Positions 35,207-43,355 of a stretch of 64,000 nucleotides of DNA are shown in pieces. Positions within the stretch are counted from its first letter, which is position 1. Each line of letters opens with the position of its first letter. Under the pieces are notes generated by a model that was not told the DNA's origin, searched no databases, and saw only the letters and a program-made list of their open reading frames with translations. The DNA comes from Paenibacillus_E oryzisoli_A (GTDB lineage Bacteria > Bacillota > Bacilli > Paenibacillales > NBRC-103111): NCBI RefSeq assembly GCF_050467285.1, contig NZ_JBCMUN010000001.1, positions 806,001-870,000 of the forward strand. The letters are read 5' to 3'. A program made the translations under genes and the position numbers.

Positions 35207-36262
35207 ATGTACAAATTTCGAATATTCAATATGAAGTGGCAGCTGCTCAATTACTTTATTATTTCAGGGCTGCTGACGGTTTCGAGCATGTACATCGTGC
35301 TGGAGCATTATAGGGAAAAGCTCGATTACTGGGAGTTTCGCATGTGGCTGGTGATCGCCTTGTTCGCGGTATGCCTCACGGTTGGCTTCTTTGCGACGAG
35401 AAGGTGGCAGCGGAAAGTGGATGAGCTGCACGTTGCGATGCTGGAGCTGTCGAAAGGGAATTTCTCGGCGCGCATCGAAATGGAACCGATCGAACCGTTC
35501 TTGTATCTGTACGATGCTTTCAATAACATGGCGGCGCAAGTCGAAGAACGTGTCCATCTGCTCCAAAAGCTCGGCGAGGCCGAGGCGATCCGCGATCAAG
35601 AACTTACGGAGAATGCCGTGATGGAAGAACGACGCCGACTGGCGCGTGACTTGCATGACACTGTCAGTCAGGAGCTGTTCGCCATTCACATGTCAGCTTC
35701 TGCGCTGCCGAAGGTGCTGGAGCGCAATCCTGGAGCGGCGCCGGGCATGATGGATCAGTTGATCCAAATGTCGCATCACGCCCAGAAGCAGATGCGCGGC
35801 CTCATTTCGCAATTACGGCCAATCGAACTGAAGGACAGCTCGCTGCAAGAAGCCCTGGAGAAGTGGTTTCCGGAATATTGCCGGACCCATGAACTTCAGG
35901 GTCAACTTGAGGTTTCACTGCCGGAAACGATTTCGGAGGCGATTGAGCATCAATTTTTCCTCATCATTCAGGAGGGACTGGCGAATGTCGTCAAGCATGC
36001 ATCGGCGAAGGAGGTGCGGCTTACGATTTTTGAAGGGGAACATCAGTATGTGCTGCAAATTCAGGATGACGGGCAAGGCTTTGAACGCAGGGACATCCCA
36101 TCCGCTTCCCACGGGCTGTCGACCATGAGGGAACGGGCGCAGAAGCTCGGCGGCGAAGTGACAATCGATAGCAAAATCGGTTCGGGCACCCGGGTGCGCG
36201 TACGCATTCCGAGATTTAATTCGGCACAGGCACAAATCAGTCAAGGAGGAAATAACGAATGA
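35207..36262 (+). CDS. liaS: Sensor histidine kinase LiaS-like (NarL/HPK7 family)
   Basis: 351-residue kinase with two spans (LLNYFIISGLLTVSSMYIVL, WLVIALFAVCLTVGFFAT) and only a very short outside loop, typical of intramembrane-sensing kinases. A HAMP-like region leads to the dimerisation box ERRRLARDLHDTVSQELFAIHM with the phospho-His, then an ATPase domain (EGLANVVKHA, IQDDGQGFE). It starts 9 bp after liaF and overlaps liaR by 4 bp. It probably detects cell-wall-active antibiotics together with LiaF. Confidence 0.9.
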   Translation: MYKFRIFNMKWQLLNYFIISGLLTVSSMYIVLEHYREKLDYWEFRMWLVIALFAVCLTVGFFATRRWQRKVDELHVAMLELSKGNFSARIEMEPIEPFLYLYDAFNNMAAQVEERVHLLQKLGEAEAIRDQELTENAVMEERRRLARDLHDTVSQELFAIHMSASALPKVLERNPGAAPGMMDQLIQMSHHAQKQMRGLISQLRPIELKDSSLQEALEKWFPEYCRTHELQGQLEVSLPETISEAIEHQFFLIIQEGLANVVKHASAKEVRLTIFEGEHQYVLQIQDDGQGFERRDIPSASHGLSTMRERAQKLGGEVTIDSKIGSGTRVRVRIPRFNSAQAQISQGGNNE

Positions 36263-36906
36263 CGACGATCAATGTCATGATTGTGGACGATCACGATATG
36301 GTAAGGGTAGGACTTCGAACATACATTTCGCTGGAGCCGGATTTGGCGGTTGTGGGGGAAGCGTCCAATGGCAAGGATGCGTTCGACCAACTGCAGCAGA
36401 AGCGTATTCAGCCGCTGCCTGACGTGATTTTGATGGACTTGACGATGCCGGTGCTGGATGGGATTGGCGCGACGAAACTGATTTGCGAAACTTTTCCGGA
36501 TATCAAAGTGATTATGCTGACGAGCTTCCTGGAGGAAGCGAAGGTGCTCGAAGCGGTGGAGTCGGGGGCGATCAGCTACATGCTGAAGACGGTTTCGTCG
36601 GATCAGCTCATTCATGCGATTCACAGCGCTTACCGCGGTATGCCGGTGATGAACGCGGAGGTATCGCAGGCGCTTACGCGCGGTATTCGCCAGCGCAACG
36701 ACAAGCCGGAGGAGGAAGGCTTGACGGCGCGAGAGAAGGAAGTTCTCCTTTTGATCGCCGAAGGGAAGACGAACAAGGATATTTCGGAGGAATTATTTAT
36801 TAGTATTAAAACGGTGAAAACGCATGTCAGCAATTTGCTGATGAAATGCGAGCTGGAGGACCGGACGCAATTGGCGATTTATGCGCACCGCAAAGGCTGG
36901 GTGTAA
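36259..36906 (+). CDS. liaR: Response regulator LiaR-like (NarL family)
   Basis: 215 residues. The receiver domain (IMVDDHDMVRVGLR is read as IVDDHDMVRVG; phospho-Asp in VILMDLTMPVLDG; Lys in MLKTVSS) is followed by a LuxR/NarL helix-turn-helix (LTAREKEVLLLIAEGKTNKD, ISIKTVKTHVSNLLMK). ATG 36259 overlaps the liaS stop in an ATGA configuration, and the AAGGAGG site lies within liaS. It is the output of the envelope-stress system; its targets probably include its own operon. Confidence 0.92.
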   Translation: MTTINVMIVDDHDMVRVGLRTYISLEPDLAVVGEASNGKDAFDQLQQKRIQPLPDVILMDLTMPVLDGIGATKLICETFPDIKVIMLTSFLEEAKVLEAVESGAISYMLKTVSSDQLIHAIHSAYRGMPVMNAEVSQALTRGIRQRNDKPEEEGLTAREKEVLLLIAEGKTNKDISEELFISIKTVKTHVSNLLMKCELEDRTQLAIYAHRKGWV

Positions 36907-37050
36907 CGTCTCGGGCAAATAACGTAGAATTCGCACATAAAAACCGTTTTTTGACACATTCTATGCAATAAGGAAGCTTTCCGAAATTTAGCAGTATTTT
37001 ATTTCTGAAAGCTCCATAGTAAATTCAATACGCTGCATAGGAGTGTCCCA

Positions 37051-37464
37051 ATGAGAACTGTAACCTCTTCGATTGAACATGTAAAAGAAACGTTTGACAG
37101 CGTGCGCGCCCAATTGTCGAAATTTGATTTTTCGCTTGGCGGCAACTGGGACTATGATCACGGGTACTTCGATAAATCGCTTGACGAGGCGAACAAGGTT
37201 TGGCTGCGGATTCCCGTTCAGGCAGTAACCGGACGCATCGACGGCGATACGGAAGCAACGGATGCCGTGGTTGAAGTCGGAACGCCGTTTGTGTTGAAAC
37301 ACGTATATAACGAAGGGCTTGACACTTCGGCAGAGGCCGAAACTTACGGCGCGCTTGTGGATCAGTTTCAGGCTCCGCTCGATCCCGATGGCCATGTCGA
37401 AGAGAAGTGGGTTCAAGCTGCGCAAGACGTGCTGAAAAATGTCGAAAATGACTGGTTTCAATAA
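37051..37464 (+). CDS. YugN-family protein
   Basis: 137-residue soluble protein matching the YugN-like family of Bacilli (FDFSLGGNWDYDHGYFDK, VWLRIPVQAVTGRID, EKWVQAAQDVLKNVENDWF). The function is unknown. It has no signal peptide or membrane span. A TTGACA at 36951-36956 in the spacer may belong to its promoter, but no fitting -10 was found. ATG 37051 is preceded by TAGGAGTG. It stands alone between liaR and htrA. Confidence 0.75.
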   Translation: MRTVTSSIEHVKETFDSVRAQLSKFDFSLGGNWDYDHGYFDKSLDEANKVWLRIPVQAVTGRIDGDTEATDAVVEVGTPFVLKHVYNEGLDTSAEAETYGALVDQFQAPLDPDGHVEEKWVQAAQDVLKNVENDWFQ

Positions 37465-37600
37465 ATAAAAGCCCTTTTTTTACCTCCATTTTATTGATTT
37501 TTAATCTACGTTTAAGGTTGTGAGTGCATGATAGAGACATAGCAAACGAGACATTACACAAAAACGCACTGATAACTTTCAATATATGGAGGTAAGACCT

Positions 37601-39175
37601 ATGGACGATAACAAAAAAGATTACAGCGACTTTTTCAAGCCGCAGAACAATCATAATGAAAATGAGCAAGATTCCTCCTCGAACCGGCAGGAAGAGGCTA
37701 ACCAAGAAAGACCGTCGTACTACTACTCATATGGTCCTTATAAATCCTCGTTCCAGGAAGAGAACGACCCGCAGCAGCAACCGATGACGACTTCTTCTTC
37801 CTCCTCGGAAGGAACGTCGTCTGTGGAAGTGACGCCGCCGCGCAACTTGCGTCCGTTCAGCTTCGGTCCGGAAGCGGCGCCGCAAAGCTCGTCTTGGGAC
37901 GGCGGTAAGAAGCGTTCCTCGGTTAAAAGCATTTTCGCCGCTTTCCTAGCAGGCGCCGTCGTGGTCGGCGGTCTCATGTTCGCTGCGGATAAGACGAATA
38001 TGTTCAGCGGCAATCAACCGCTTGCATCCGGTACTGCCTCGCAAGCGGCATCAACGACAAGCAGCGGCAGCGGCGATGTGAAAAATGTTTCCCTCGACGT
38101 CGTACGTCCAGGCAACATTTCCTCCATCGCGCAAAACGCCGGTCCAGCGATCGTGAAAGTGGAGTCGCTGGTGAAGCCGAAGCAGTCCTCCCGCGGTGGC
38201 AGCTCGATCTTTGACGATCCGTTCTTCCGCCAGTTCTTTGGCGACAACGGTGGCGGCTCGCAAGCGCCAAAAAGCCAAGGCAATGGCGGCAGCAGCTCCG
38301 GCGAGCTTCAACCGGCGGGGATGGGAACCGGATTTATTTTTGAGAAGAGCGGGTATATCTTGACGAATGAGCACGTCGTGGACGGTGCGGATGAAATTCA
38401 AGTGACGGTTGAAGGCTACGACAAGCCGTTCACGGCGAAGCTGCTTGGCAACTCTTACGATCTGGACCTTGCTGTGCTGAAAATCGAAGGCGACAAAGAC
38501 TTCCCGATTCTGCCGCTTGGCAAATCCGACGATGTGAATGTCGGCGACTGGGTCGTTGCGATCGGTAACCCGTACGGCTTCGACCACACGGTAACGGTTG
38601 GCGTATTGAGCGCCAAAGAGCGTCCGATTTCGATTCCGGATGAGAAAGGCACACGTGACTACAAGCACTTGCTGCAAACGGATGCATCGATTAACCCTGG
38701 CAACTCCGGAGGTCCGCTGCTGAACCTAAACGGTGAAGTCATCGGGATTAATACGGCGGTTAGCTCTCAGGCGCAAGGCATCGGTTTTGCAATTCCAACA
38801 AGCACCATCTCTTCCGTTCTTGATAACTTGAAAAACAACATTCAAATTCCGAAAGAGCCTGTTCCGTTTATCGGTGTTGGTTTGCAAGACATCGGCAAAG
38901 ACTGGGTGAGCGAGCTGAAGCTGTCGAATACCGACGGTGCGCTGGTGGGCAGCGTGACAAGAAAGAGCCCGGCGTTCCAAGCGGGGCTGCGCCAATACGA
39001 CGTCATCGTGGACATTAACGGCACGAAGGTGAAAAACTCGCAAGAGCTGATCACCAAGGTGCAAGCGACGAAAGTCGGCGATAAAGTGACGCTGGGCGTC
39101 ATTCGCGACGGTAAACGCATGGACGTAACCGTTACGGTCGGAGACAAAAATACGCTGGCTGATACACAGGAATAA
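37601..39175 (+). CDS. Membrane-anchored HtrA/DegP-type serine protease
   Basis: 524-residue quality-control protease. A long low-complexity cytoplasmic N-terminus (residues 1-105, rich in Ser, Asn, Gln, Tyr) is followed by a span (SIFAAFLAGAVVVGGLMFAA) and the trypsin-like domain outside. The triad is H258 (TNEHVVDG), D289 (DLDLAVLKI) and S369 (PGNSGGPLLN). A C-terminal PDZ domain (IGVGLQDIG...LGVIRDGKR) presents substrates. It degrades or refolds misfolded exported proteins. ATG 37601 has GGAGGT at 37589-37594. It is followed by a terminator, and then by a two-component system comparable in position to stress kinases that control htrA in Bacilli (inference). Confidence 0.92.
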   Translation: MDDNKKDYSDFFKPQNNHNENEQDSSSNRQEEANQERPSYYYSYGPYKSSFQEENDPQQQPMTTSSSSSEGTSSVEVTPPRNLRPFSFGPEAAPQSSSWDGGKKRSSVKSIFAAFLAGAVVVGGLMFAADKTNMFSGNQPLASGTASQAASTTSSGSGDVKNVSLDVVRPGNISSIAQNAGPAIVKVESLVKPKQSSRGGSSIFDDPFFRQFFGDNGGGSQAPKSQGNGGSSSGELQPAGMGTGFIFEKSGYILTNEHVVDGADEIQVTVEGYDKPFTAKLLGNSYDLDLAVLKIEGDKDFPILPLGKSDDVNVGDWVVAIGNPYGFDHTVTVGVLSAKERPISIPDEKGTRDYKHLLQTDASINPGNSGGPLLNLNGEVIGINTAVSSQAQGIGFAIPTSTISSVLDNLKNNIQIPKEPVPFIGVGLQDIGKDWVSELKLSNTDGALVGSVTRKSPAFQAGLRQYDVIVDINGTKVKNSQELITKVQATKVGDKVTLGVIRDGKRMDVTVTVGDKNTLADTQE

Positions 39176-39190
39176 CAACCGGCAAGAACA

Positions 39191-39240
39191 GAAGAAGTGG
39201 AGTCCCGCGGCCGCAAGACTGCAGGCTCCGCTTCTTTTTT
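39191..39240 (+). terminator. Intrinsic terminator after htrA
   Basis: AGAAGTGGAGTC pairs with GGCTCCGCTTCT around a GC-rich loop, followed by six T. Confidence 0.8.
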
Positions 39241-39245
39241 GCTAG

Positions 39246-39404
39246 GGCGAGTCTGAATGCTCCGAGGGCCGCAGATTTTGCCGAATTTTCGTTCCATGCA
39301 AGGAACTTTTGTGAAGGCGTACCGGGGGTACGTCAAGCGAAAGTGACGCAGTAGGGGGCGAAAAGGTGGTGAAAGATGCCCCTGAGCGGGTTTTCAGACT
39401 CGCC
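39246..39404. other. 159-bp palindromic element with 12-bp terminal inverted repeats (candidate structured RNA or MITE-like element)
   Basis: GGCGAGTCTGAA (39246-39257) and TTCAGACTCGCC (39393-39404) are perfect inverted repeats. Between them lie GTTCC/GGAAC (39291-39305), an extended imperfect palindrome ACTTTTGTGAAGGCGTACC / GGTACGTCAAGCGAAAGT and AGGGGGC/GCCCCT (39353-39383). There is no ORF of note. The layout suggests a multi-branched RNA or a small non-autonomous mobile element. It matches none of the riboswitch classes I can recall. Confidence 0.6.
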
Positions 39405-39418
39405 GTAGTATTGATACA

Positions 39419-39427
39419 TGCTACAAT
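39419..39427 (+). promoter_or_regulatory. Extended -10 promoter of the two-component operon
   Basis: TGCTACAAT provides a TGn-extended -10 (TACAAT 39422-39427) about 30 bp before ATG 39456. Its expected -35 position falls in the right arm of the 159-bp palindromic element and shows no consensus hexamer. Confidence 0.5.
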
Positions 39428-39455
39428 AGAAGAAAGATGAAGGGTGGTTACTGCG

Positions 39456-40145
39456 ATGAGAGAAAATATTATGGTGATCGATGACGATGAGAAAATTACT
39501 TCCATGCTGCGAAGAGGTCTGGCTTTCGAAGGCTACTCCGTAGTAACGGCCAGTAACGGAGCCGACGGCCTGAAGCAAATGCTGCAAGCCGAGCCGAACC
39601 TGATCATCCTCGATGTGATGATGCCGCAGATTGACGGCTGGGAAGTTGTGCGACGCGTCCGTGAGAGCGGTAGCGAAGTACCGATTCTAATGTTGACCGC
39701 CAAAGACGATATCAGCGATCGGGTCAAAGGGCTGGACCTTGGCGCTGACGATTATTTGGTCAAGCCTTTCGCGCTTGAAGAGTTGCTAGCACGCGTGCGG
39801 GTATTGCTGCGCCGTCGGGTGGAACGTCCGGAGACGGTGACGAATCGTCTGACCTTTGAAGATGCGGTGCTGGATCTGGATACGCGGGAAGTGTTCCGCG
39901 AGGATAAGCTGATTGAGCTAACGACCAAGGAGTTCGACTTGCTTCACTTGTTCATGCTCAATCCGAAACGCGTCCTGTCACGCGACATCATTATGGAAAA
40001 AATATGGGGCTACGATTACAGCGGCGAGTCGAACGTCCTGGAAGTTTACATTGCCTTGCTGCGCCAGAAAACGGAAGAATACGGCCATAAACGCATCATT
40101 CAAACGGTTCGGGGAGCGGGGTACGTGTTGAGAGGGGATAGCTAG
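39456..40145 (+). CDS. Response regulator, OmpR/PhoB family
   Basis: 229 residues. The receiver domain has IMVIDDDEKITSML, phospho-Asp in LIILDVMMPQIDGWE and YLVKPFALEELLARV; the C-terminal winged helix ends KRIIQTVRGAGYVLRGD. ATG 39456 is preferred over GTG 39444 since GAAGGGTGG lies 9 bp upstream of the ATG. The stop abuts the start of the kinase gene. The regulon is unknown; location after htrA suggests an envelope or secretion-stress role (weak inference). Confidence 0.93.
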   Translation: MRENIMVIDDDEKITSMLRRGLAFEGYSVVTASNGADGLKQMLQAEPNLIILDVMMPQIDGWEVVRRVRESGSEVPILMLTAKDDISDRVKGLDLGADDYLVKPFALEELLARVRVLLRRRVERPETVTNRLTFEDAVLDLDTREVFREDKLIELTTKEFDLLHLFMLNPKRVLSRDIIMEKIWGYDYSGESNVLEVYIALLRQKTEEYGHKRIIQTVRGAGYVLRGDS

Positions 40146-41618
40146 ATGTCGCTTCGCCTCCGGTTGACGCTGTGGTATTCGGGCATTTTAGCATTGACGA
40201 TGCTGCTGTTTGGCGTCGTTCTTTATTTCTTCTTGAACTACTTTCTTTACGATCAGATTCGTCAGGATATCAAAAATGAAGCAAACAACAGTTCCCTTCG
40301 CGTTCAGAAGAGTCTCACGCTGACGCAAAAAGGGCTTGTGCTAGATCTTGAACTGGAGAGCAGAGACTTCTACACCACAAGCACTTTCTTGCAGTTATAC
40401 AATGTTGATCTTAAAAGTTTCAACCGATCCGCTAACCTGAAGCATTATGATTTAACATTGCCTTTGGCGGTTGAGCATCTCAATAAATTGCAAAGTCAAA
40501 TCGGTTTTTTTGAGAAAACGAAAGTGCTCGGCGAAGATTTTCTCATCTATTATCTGGGCATTCGCGCAAGCGACGGCGCACGCCTCATCGGCGTGCTTCA
40601 AGCCGCGGTCCCTGTCGGCAGCTACGAGCGGACAGCGGTTACGCTGCGCTACACGCTGATCATTTGGGCGATCCTGACCATCATCGTCGCCGCTTCGCTG
40701 GGCTGGTTCCTCGCCCGCAAGGCACTCAAGCCGATCGAGCGTGTCATCGACGCGGCGAATCAGATCGACAGCGGTGACGATCTCGAGAAGCGGATCGCTT
40801 ACGAAGGCCCGCAGGATGAGATCGGGCGGCTCACGAATACGATCAATGGCATGCTGTCGCGTATTCAAAAAGGGTACGACGAGCTCGACGAGGCGTATCG
40901 CGCACAGCGCAGGTTCGTGTCGGATGCTTCGCACGAACTGCGGACGCCGCTGACGACGATCCGGGGGAACGTCGACCTTCTGGAAAAAATGTGGAAGCAA
41001 ACATCCGGCAGCACGATGCTGGCCACGCCGGATCAAGTGCAAATGTCGCTCGAGGCGATGCAGGACATCGCGGGCGAAGCCCAGCGAATGAGCAGGCTCG
41101 TGAACGACCTGCTTGCGCTTGCGCGCGCCGACGCGGGCGTTACGATGGAGAAGCAGCCGGTCGAGATGCTGCCGCTGGTGCAGGAAGTCGTGCGCCGCGC
41201 GCAGCTGCTTGAGCACCGCGCCGAATGGCGCGTCGGCGATTTAACGGCGCTTGAAGACGTCTACGTTCACGGCAATCGCGATTATTTGCAGCAACTTTTG
41301 TTCATTTTTATCGAGAATGCCTTTAAGTATACCCCGGAGGGTACGGTGACCATTGATGCAAGGCGCAGAGACAGCTTCATCGGACTGCGCATTTCGGATA
41401 CGGGCATCGGCATGGACCGCGAGGATATTCCGCATATTTTCGACAGGTTTTATCGGGCGGATTTATCCAGAGGCGTGACAACCGGGACGGGGCTTGGCCT
41501 TTCCATCGCCAAATGGATCATTGACGAGCACGACGGATCCGTTGAAGTGACGACGCGTAAGGACGAAGGGAGTACTTTCCTCATCTGGCTGCCGGCAAAC
41601 TTTCCTCTGTCTGTATAA
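40146..41618 (+). CDS. Sensor histidine kinase (HAMP, HisKA, HATPase)
   Basis: 490-residue membrane kinase. First span LTLWYSGILALTMLLFGVVL, an extracytoplasmic region of about 140 residues, second span YTLIIWAILTIIVAASLGWF, HAMP, then the phospho-His box RRFVSDASHELRTPLTTIRG. The ATPase domain has the N box FIENAFKYTPEG and the G boxes ISDTGIGMD and TGTGLGLSIAKWI. It begins immediately after the TAG of the regulator gene, so the two are translated together. No specific ligand can be read. Confidence 0.93.
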   Translation: MSLRLRLTLWYSGILALTMLLFGVVLYFFLNYFLYDQIRQDIKNEANNSSLRVQKSLTLTQKGLVLDLELESRDFYTTSTFLQLYNVDLKSFNRSANLKHYDLTLPLAVEHLNKLQSQIGFFEKTKVLGEDFLIYYLGIRASDGARLIGVLQAAVPVGSYERTAVTLRYTLIIWAILTIIVAASLGWFLARKALKPIERVIDAANQIDSGDDLEKRIAYEGPQDEIGRLTNTINGMLSRIQKGYDELDEAYRAQRRFVSDASHELRTPLTTIRGNVDLLEKMWKQTSGSTMLATPDQVQMSLEAMQDIAGEAQRMSRLVNDLLALARADAGVTMEKQPVEMLPLVQEVVRRAQLLEHRAEWRVGDLTALEDVYVHGNRDYLQQLLFIFIENAFKYTPEGTVTIDARRRDSFIGLRISDTGIGMDREDIPHIFDRFYRADLSRGVTTGTGLGLSIAKWIIDEHDGSVEVTTRKDEGSTFLIWLPANFPLSV

Positions 41619-41663
41619 TGGGATATAATATAGGAAAAAAGACATAGCAGGCAGGTGGAGCGC

Positions 41664-42620
41664 ATGGAAGTGGTACGTATATCGCCGCGGGGCTATTGTT
41701 ATGGCGTAGTTGACGCGATGGCATTAGCGATGCAAACGGCTAAAAATTTAAATCTGCCAAGACCTATTTATATACTAGGGATGATCGTTCATAACGCGCA
41801 CGTAACCGATTTTTTCAAGGAAGAAGGCGTCATTACGCTGGATGGAGAGAACCGTCTGCAAATTCTGGAAGGCATCGAGTCGGGCACGGTTATTTTCACC
41901 GCACATGGCGTGTCGCCGGAAGTTAGACGCCGCGCACGTGAGAAAGGGCTGACGGTTGTTGACGCAACTTGTCCGGATGTGACGAAGACGCACGATTTGA
42001 TCCGGGAGAAAGTGGCGGACGATTACCACGTGATCTATATCGGCAAGAAAGGCCATCCTGAGCCGGAAGGCGCGGTAGGGGTAGCTCCGGACCGCGTGCA
42101 TCTGATCGAGAAGCTGGAGGAAGCGGAGGCGCTTCAGCTGGAGGCCGGCCGCATCATTATTACGAACCAGACGACGATGAGCCAGTGGGACATCCGGCAT
42201 ATCATGAACCGCTTATTGGAACTGTTTCCAGGTGCGGAAATTCACAATGAGATCTGTCTCGCAACGCAAGTTCGGCAAGAAGCTGTGGCTGAGCAAGCGA
42301 AGGAAGTTGACTTGGTCATCGTTGTCGGAGATCCGAAAAGCAACAATTCCAATCGTCTCGCGCAAGTGTCGGAAGAAATCGCCGGTGTGAAGGCGTACCG
42401 TATTTCCGATCTTTCAGAGCTCCAGCGGGAATGGTTGATGCATGTTCGCAAAGTAGGGGTAACTTCGGGGGCTTCGACGCCGACGCCGATTACGAAAGAA
42501 GTTATTTCTTATTTGGAGAATTTTAATCCAAAAGATGAAACCACTTGGGATATCATACGTACTGTAAATATGAAGAAACTTATTCCGACTGTAAAAAGCA
42601 AAGCAGCAAGTCACTCCTAA
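41664..42620 (+). CDS. ispH: 4-hydroxy-3-methylbut-2-enyl diphosphate reductase
   Basis: 318-residue iron-sulfur enzyme that performs the last step of the MEP isoprenoid pathway, producing IPP and DMAPP. The three cluster Cys are in RGYCYGVV, DATCPDVTKTHD and NEICLATQVRQ; TAHGVSPEV and the SGASTPTP motif are also conserved. ATG 41664 has a GCAGGTGG site; an upstream GTG (41655) is in frame. Two TATAAT hexamers (41614-41619, 41624-41629) near the end of the kinase gene may serve as -10 elements. Confidence 0.95.
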   Translation: MEVVRISPRGYCYGVVDAMALAMQTAKNLNLPRPIYILGMIVHNAHVTDFFKEEGVITLDGENRLQILEGIESGTVIFTAHGVSPEVRRRAREKGLTVVDATCPDVTKTHDLIREKVADDYHVIYIGKKGHPEPEGAVGVAPDRVHLIEKLEEAEALQLEAGRIIITNQTTMSQWDIRHIMNRLLELFPGAEIHNEICLATQVRQEAVAEQAKEVDLVIVVGDPKSNNSNRLAQVSEEIAGVKAYRISDLSELQREWLMHVRKVGVTSGASTPTPITKEVISYLENFNPKDETTWDIIRTVNMKKLIPTVKSKAASHS

Positions 42621-42679
42621 ACCTGCTTATTCCACTCGACGGGATTGATGCCAGCATGTACAGTACTCAGAAGGTGAAA

Positions 42680-43195
42680 ATGATGAAGGCTCGCTTCGAA
42701 TGGAACAGTATAAAGCGATGGTTCCGGTATAAATATATTCAGCTATTACGAGCGAAGGGCGGCCCCTCCAAGGTCGCCCGCGGCTTTTCGATCGGTCTGT
42801 TCGTGGAGATGTTCACACTTCCGACCGCGGGATTTGCCTTTGTGCTTATTTTTCCATTGGTTTATTTATTGCGTGCGAATCTGCCGGCAGCTTTGATCGG
42901 TTTTGTATTCGGCAAGGTCATTTATATTCCAATGTCGATTCTGAACAAACAGGTTGGCGAATTGCTCGTTCCCAAACACTTCAAGAGTTACTTAATCCAC
43001 CATTTGCCGCATATCCTGTCCAACATCATTAGAAGCGGACTGGATCTCATCGTCGGAGGCATGGCCGTCGGGCTCATGCTCGGGATTATCGCCTATTTCC
43101 CCATTGTCTTTCTTCTCAGATATCACACGAATCGCCGCAAAGAGAAACGCAGACTTCGCAAAGATCAACTAGCTCCGTCGCAAACAAATGAATAA
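42680..43195 (+). CDS. DUF2062 membrane protein
   Basis: 171-residue protein with three to four spans (FSIGLFVEMFTLPTAGFAFVL, LIFPLVYLLRANLPAALIGF, IVGGMAVGLMLGIIAYFPIV) and a basic C-terminal tail (RRKEKRRLRKDQ). The N-terminal RAKGGPSKVARGFSIGLFVEM is typical of DUF2062. The function is unknown. AGAAGGTGA precedes ATG 42680 (a second ATG is at 42683); the open frame reaches back into ispH but without a ribosome site. Confidence 0.8.
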   Translation: MMKARFEWNSIKRWFRYKYIQLLRAKGGPSKVARGFSIGLFVEMFTLPTAGFAFVLIFPLVYLLRANLPAALIGFVFGKVIYIPMSILNKQVGELLVPKHFKSYLIHHLPHILSNIIRSGLDLIVGGMAVGLMLGIIAYFPIVFLLRYHTNRRKEKRRLRKDQLAPSQTNE

Positions 43196-43207
43196 TAAAT
43201 AAATTAG

Positions 43208-43240
43208 CGCTTGACGAAAACTCGTCAAGCGTTGTATATT
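43208..43240 (+). promoter_or_regulatory. Promoter with overlapping 10-bp dyad upstream of DAHP synthase
   Basis: The perfect dyad CGCTTGACGA/TCGTCAAGCG (43208-43217 and 43222-43231) contains the -35 TTGACG (43211-43216). TATATT (43235-43240) follows at 18 bp. The dyad could be an operator for an aromatic-biosynthesis repressor or a weak terminator of the DUF2062 gene; no T run favours the operator. Confidence 0.55.
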
Positions 43241-43253
43241 TGCTTTAGCGGTT

Positions 43254-43308
43254 AAAAGCATAAAAGCTTAAAAGCGAACAAGCGTCGAAGCGTGTTAGCG
43301 TTGAAGTC
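43254..43308 (+). repeat. Seven-unit degenerate 8-bp repeat in the DAHP synthase leader
   Basis: AGC (AGT in the last unit) recurs at exact 8-bp steps, with G at 43258, 43266, 43274, 43282, 43290, 43298 and 43306. The first units read AAAAGCAT, AAAAGCTT, AAAAGCGA. The tract lies between the promoter and the ribosome site and so should be transcribed. Confidence 0.7.
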
Positions 43309-43355
43309 AATGGACTCATAACATAACTATTTTAATTTAGGGAGCGTGGATTATT

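Noticed and set aside
39246..39404. Insertion sequence
   Set aside because: Too short for a transposase, and no target-site duplication is evident flanking the inverted repeats.
43254..43308. TRAP-binding site in the DAHP synthase leader
   Set aside because: TRAP needs (G/U)AG triplets 2-3 nt apart; here AGC recurs every 8 nt and most units lack GAG or UAG.
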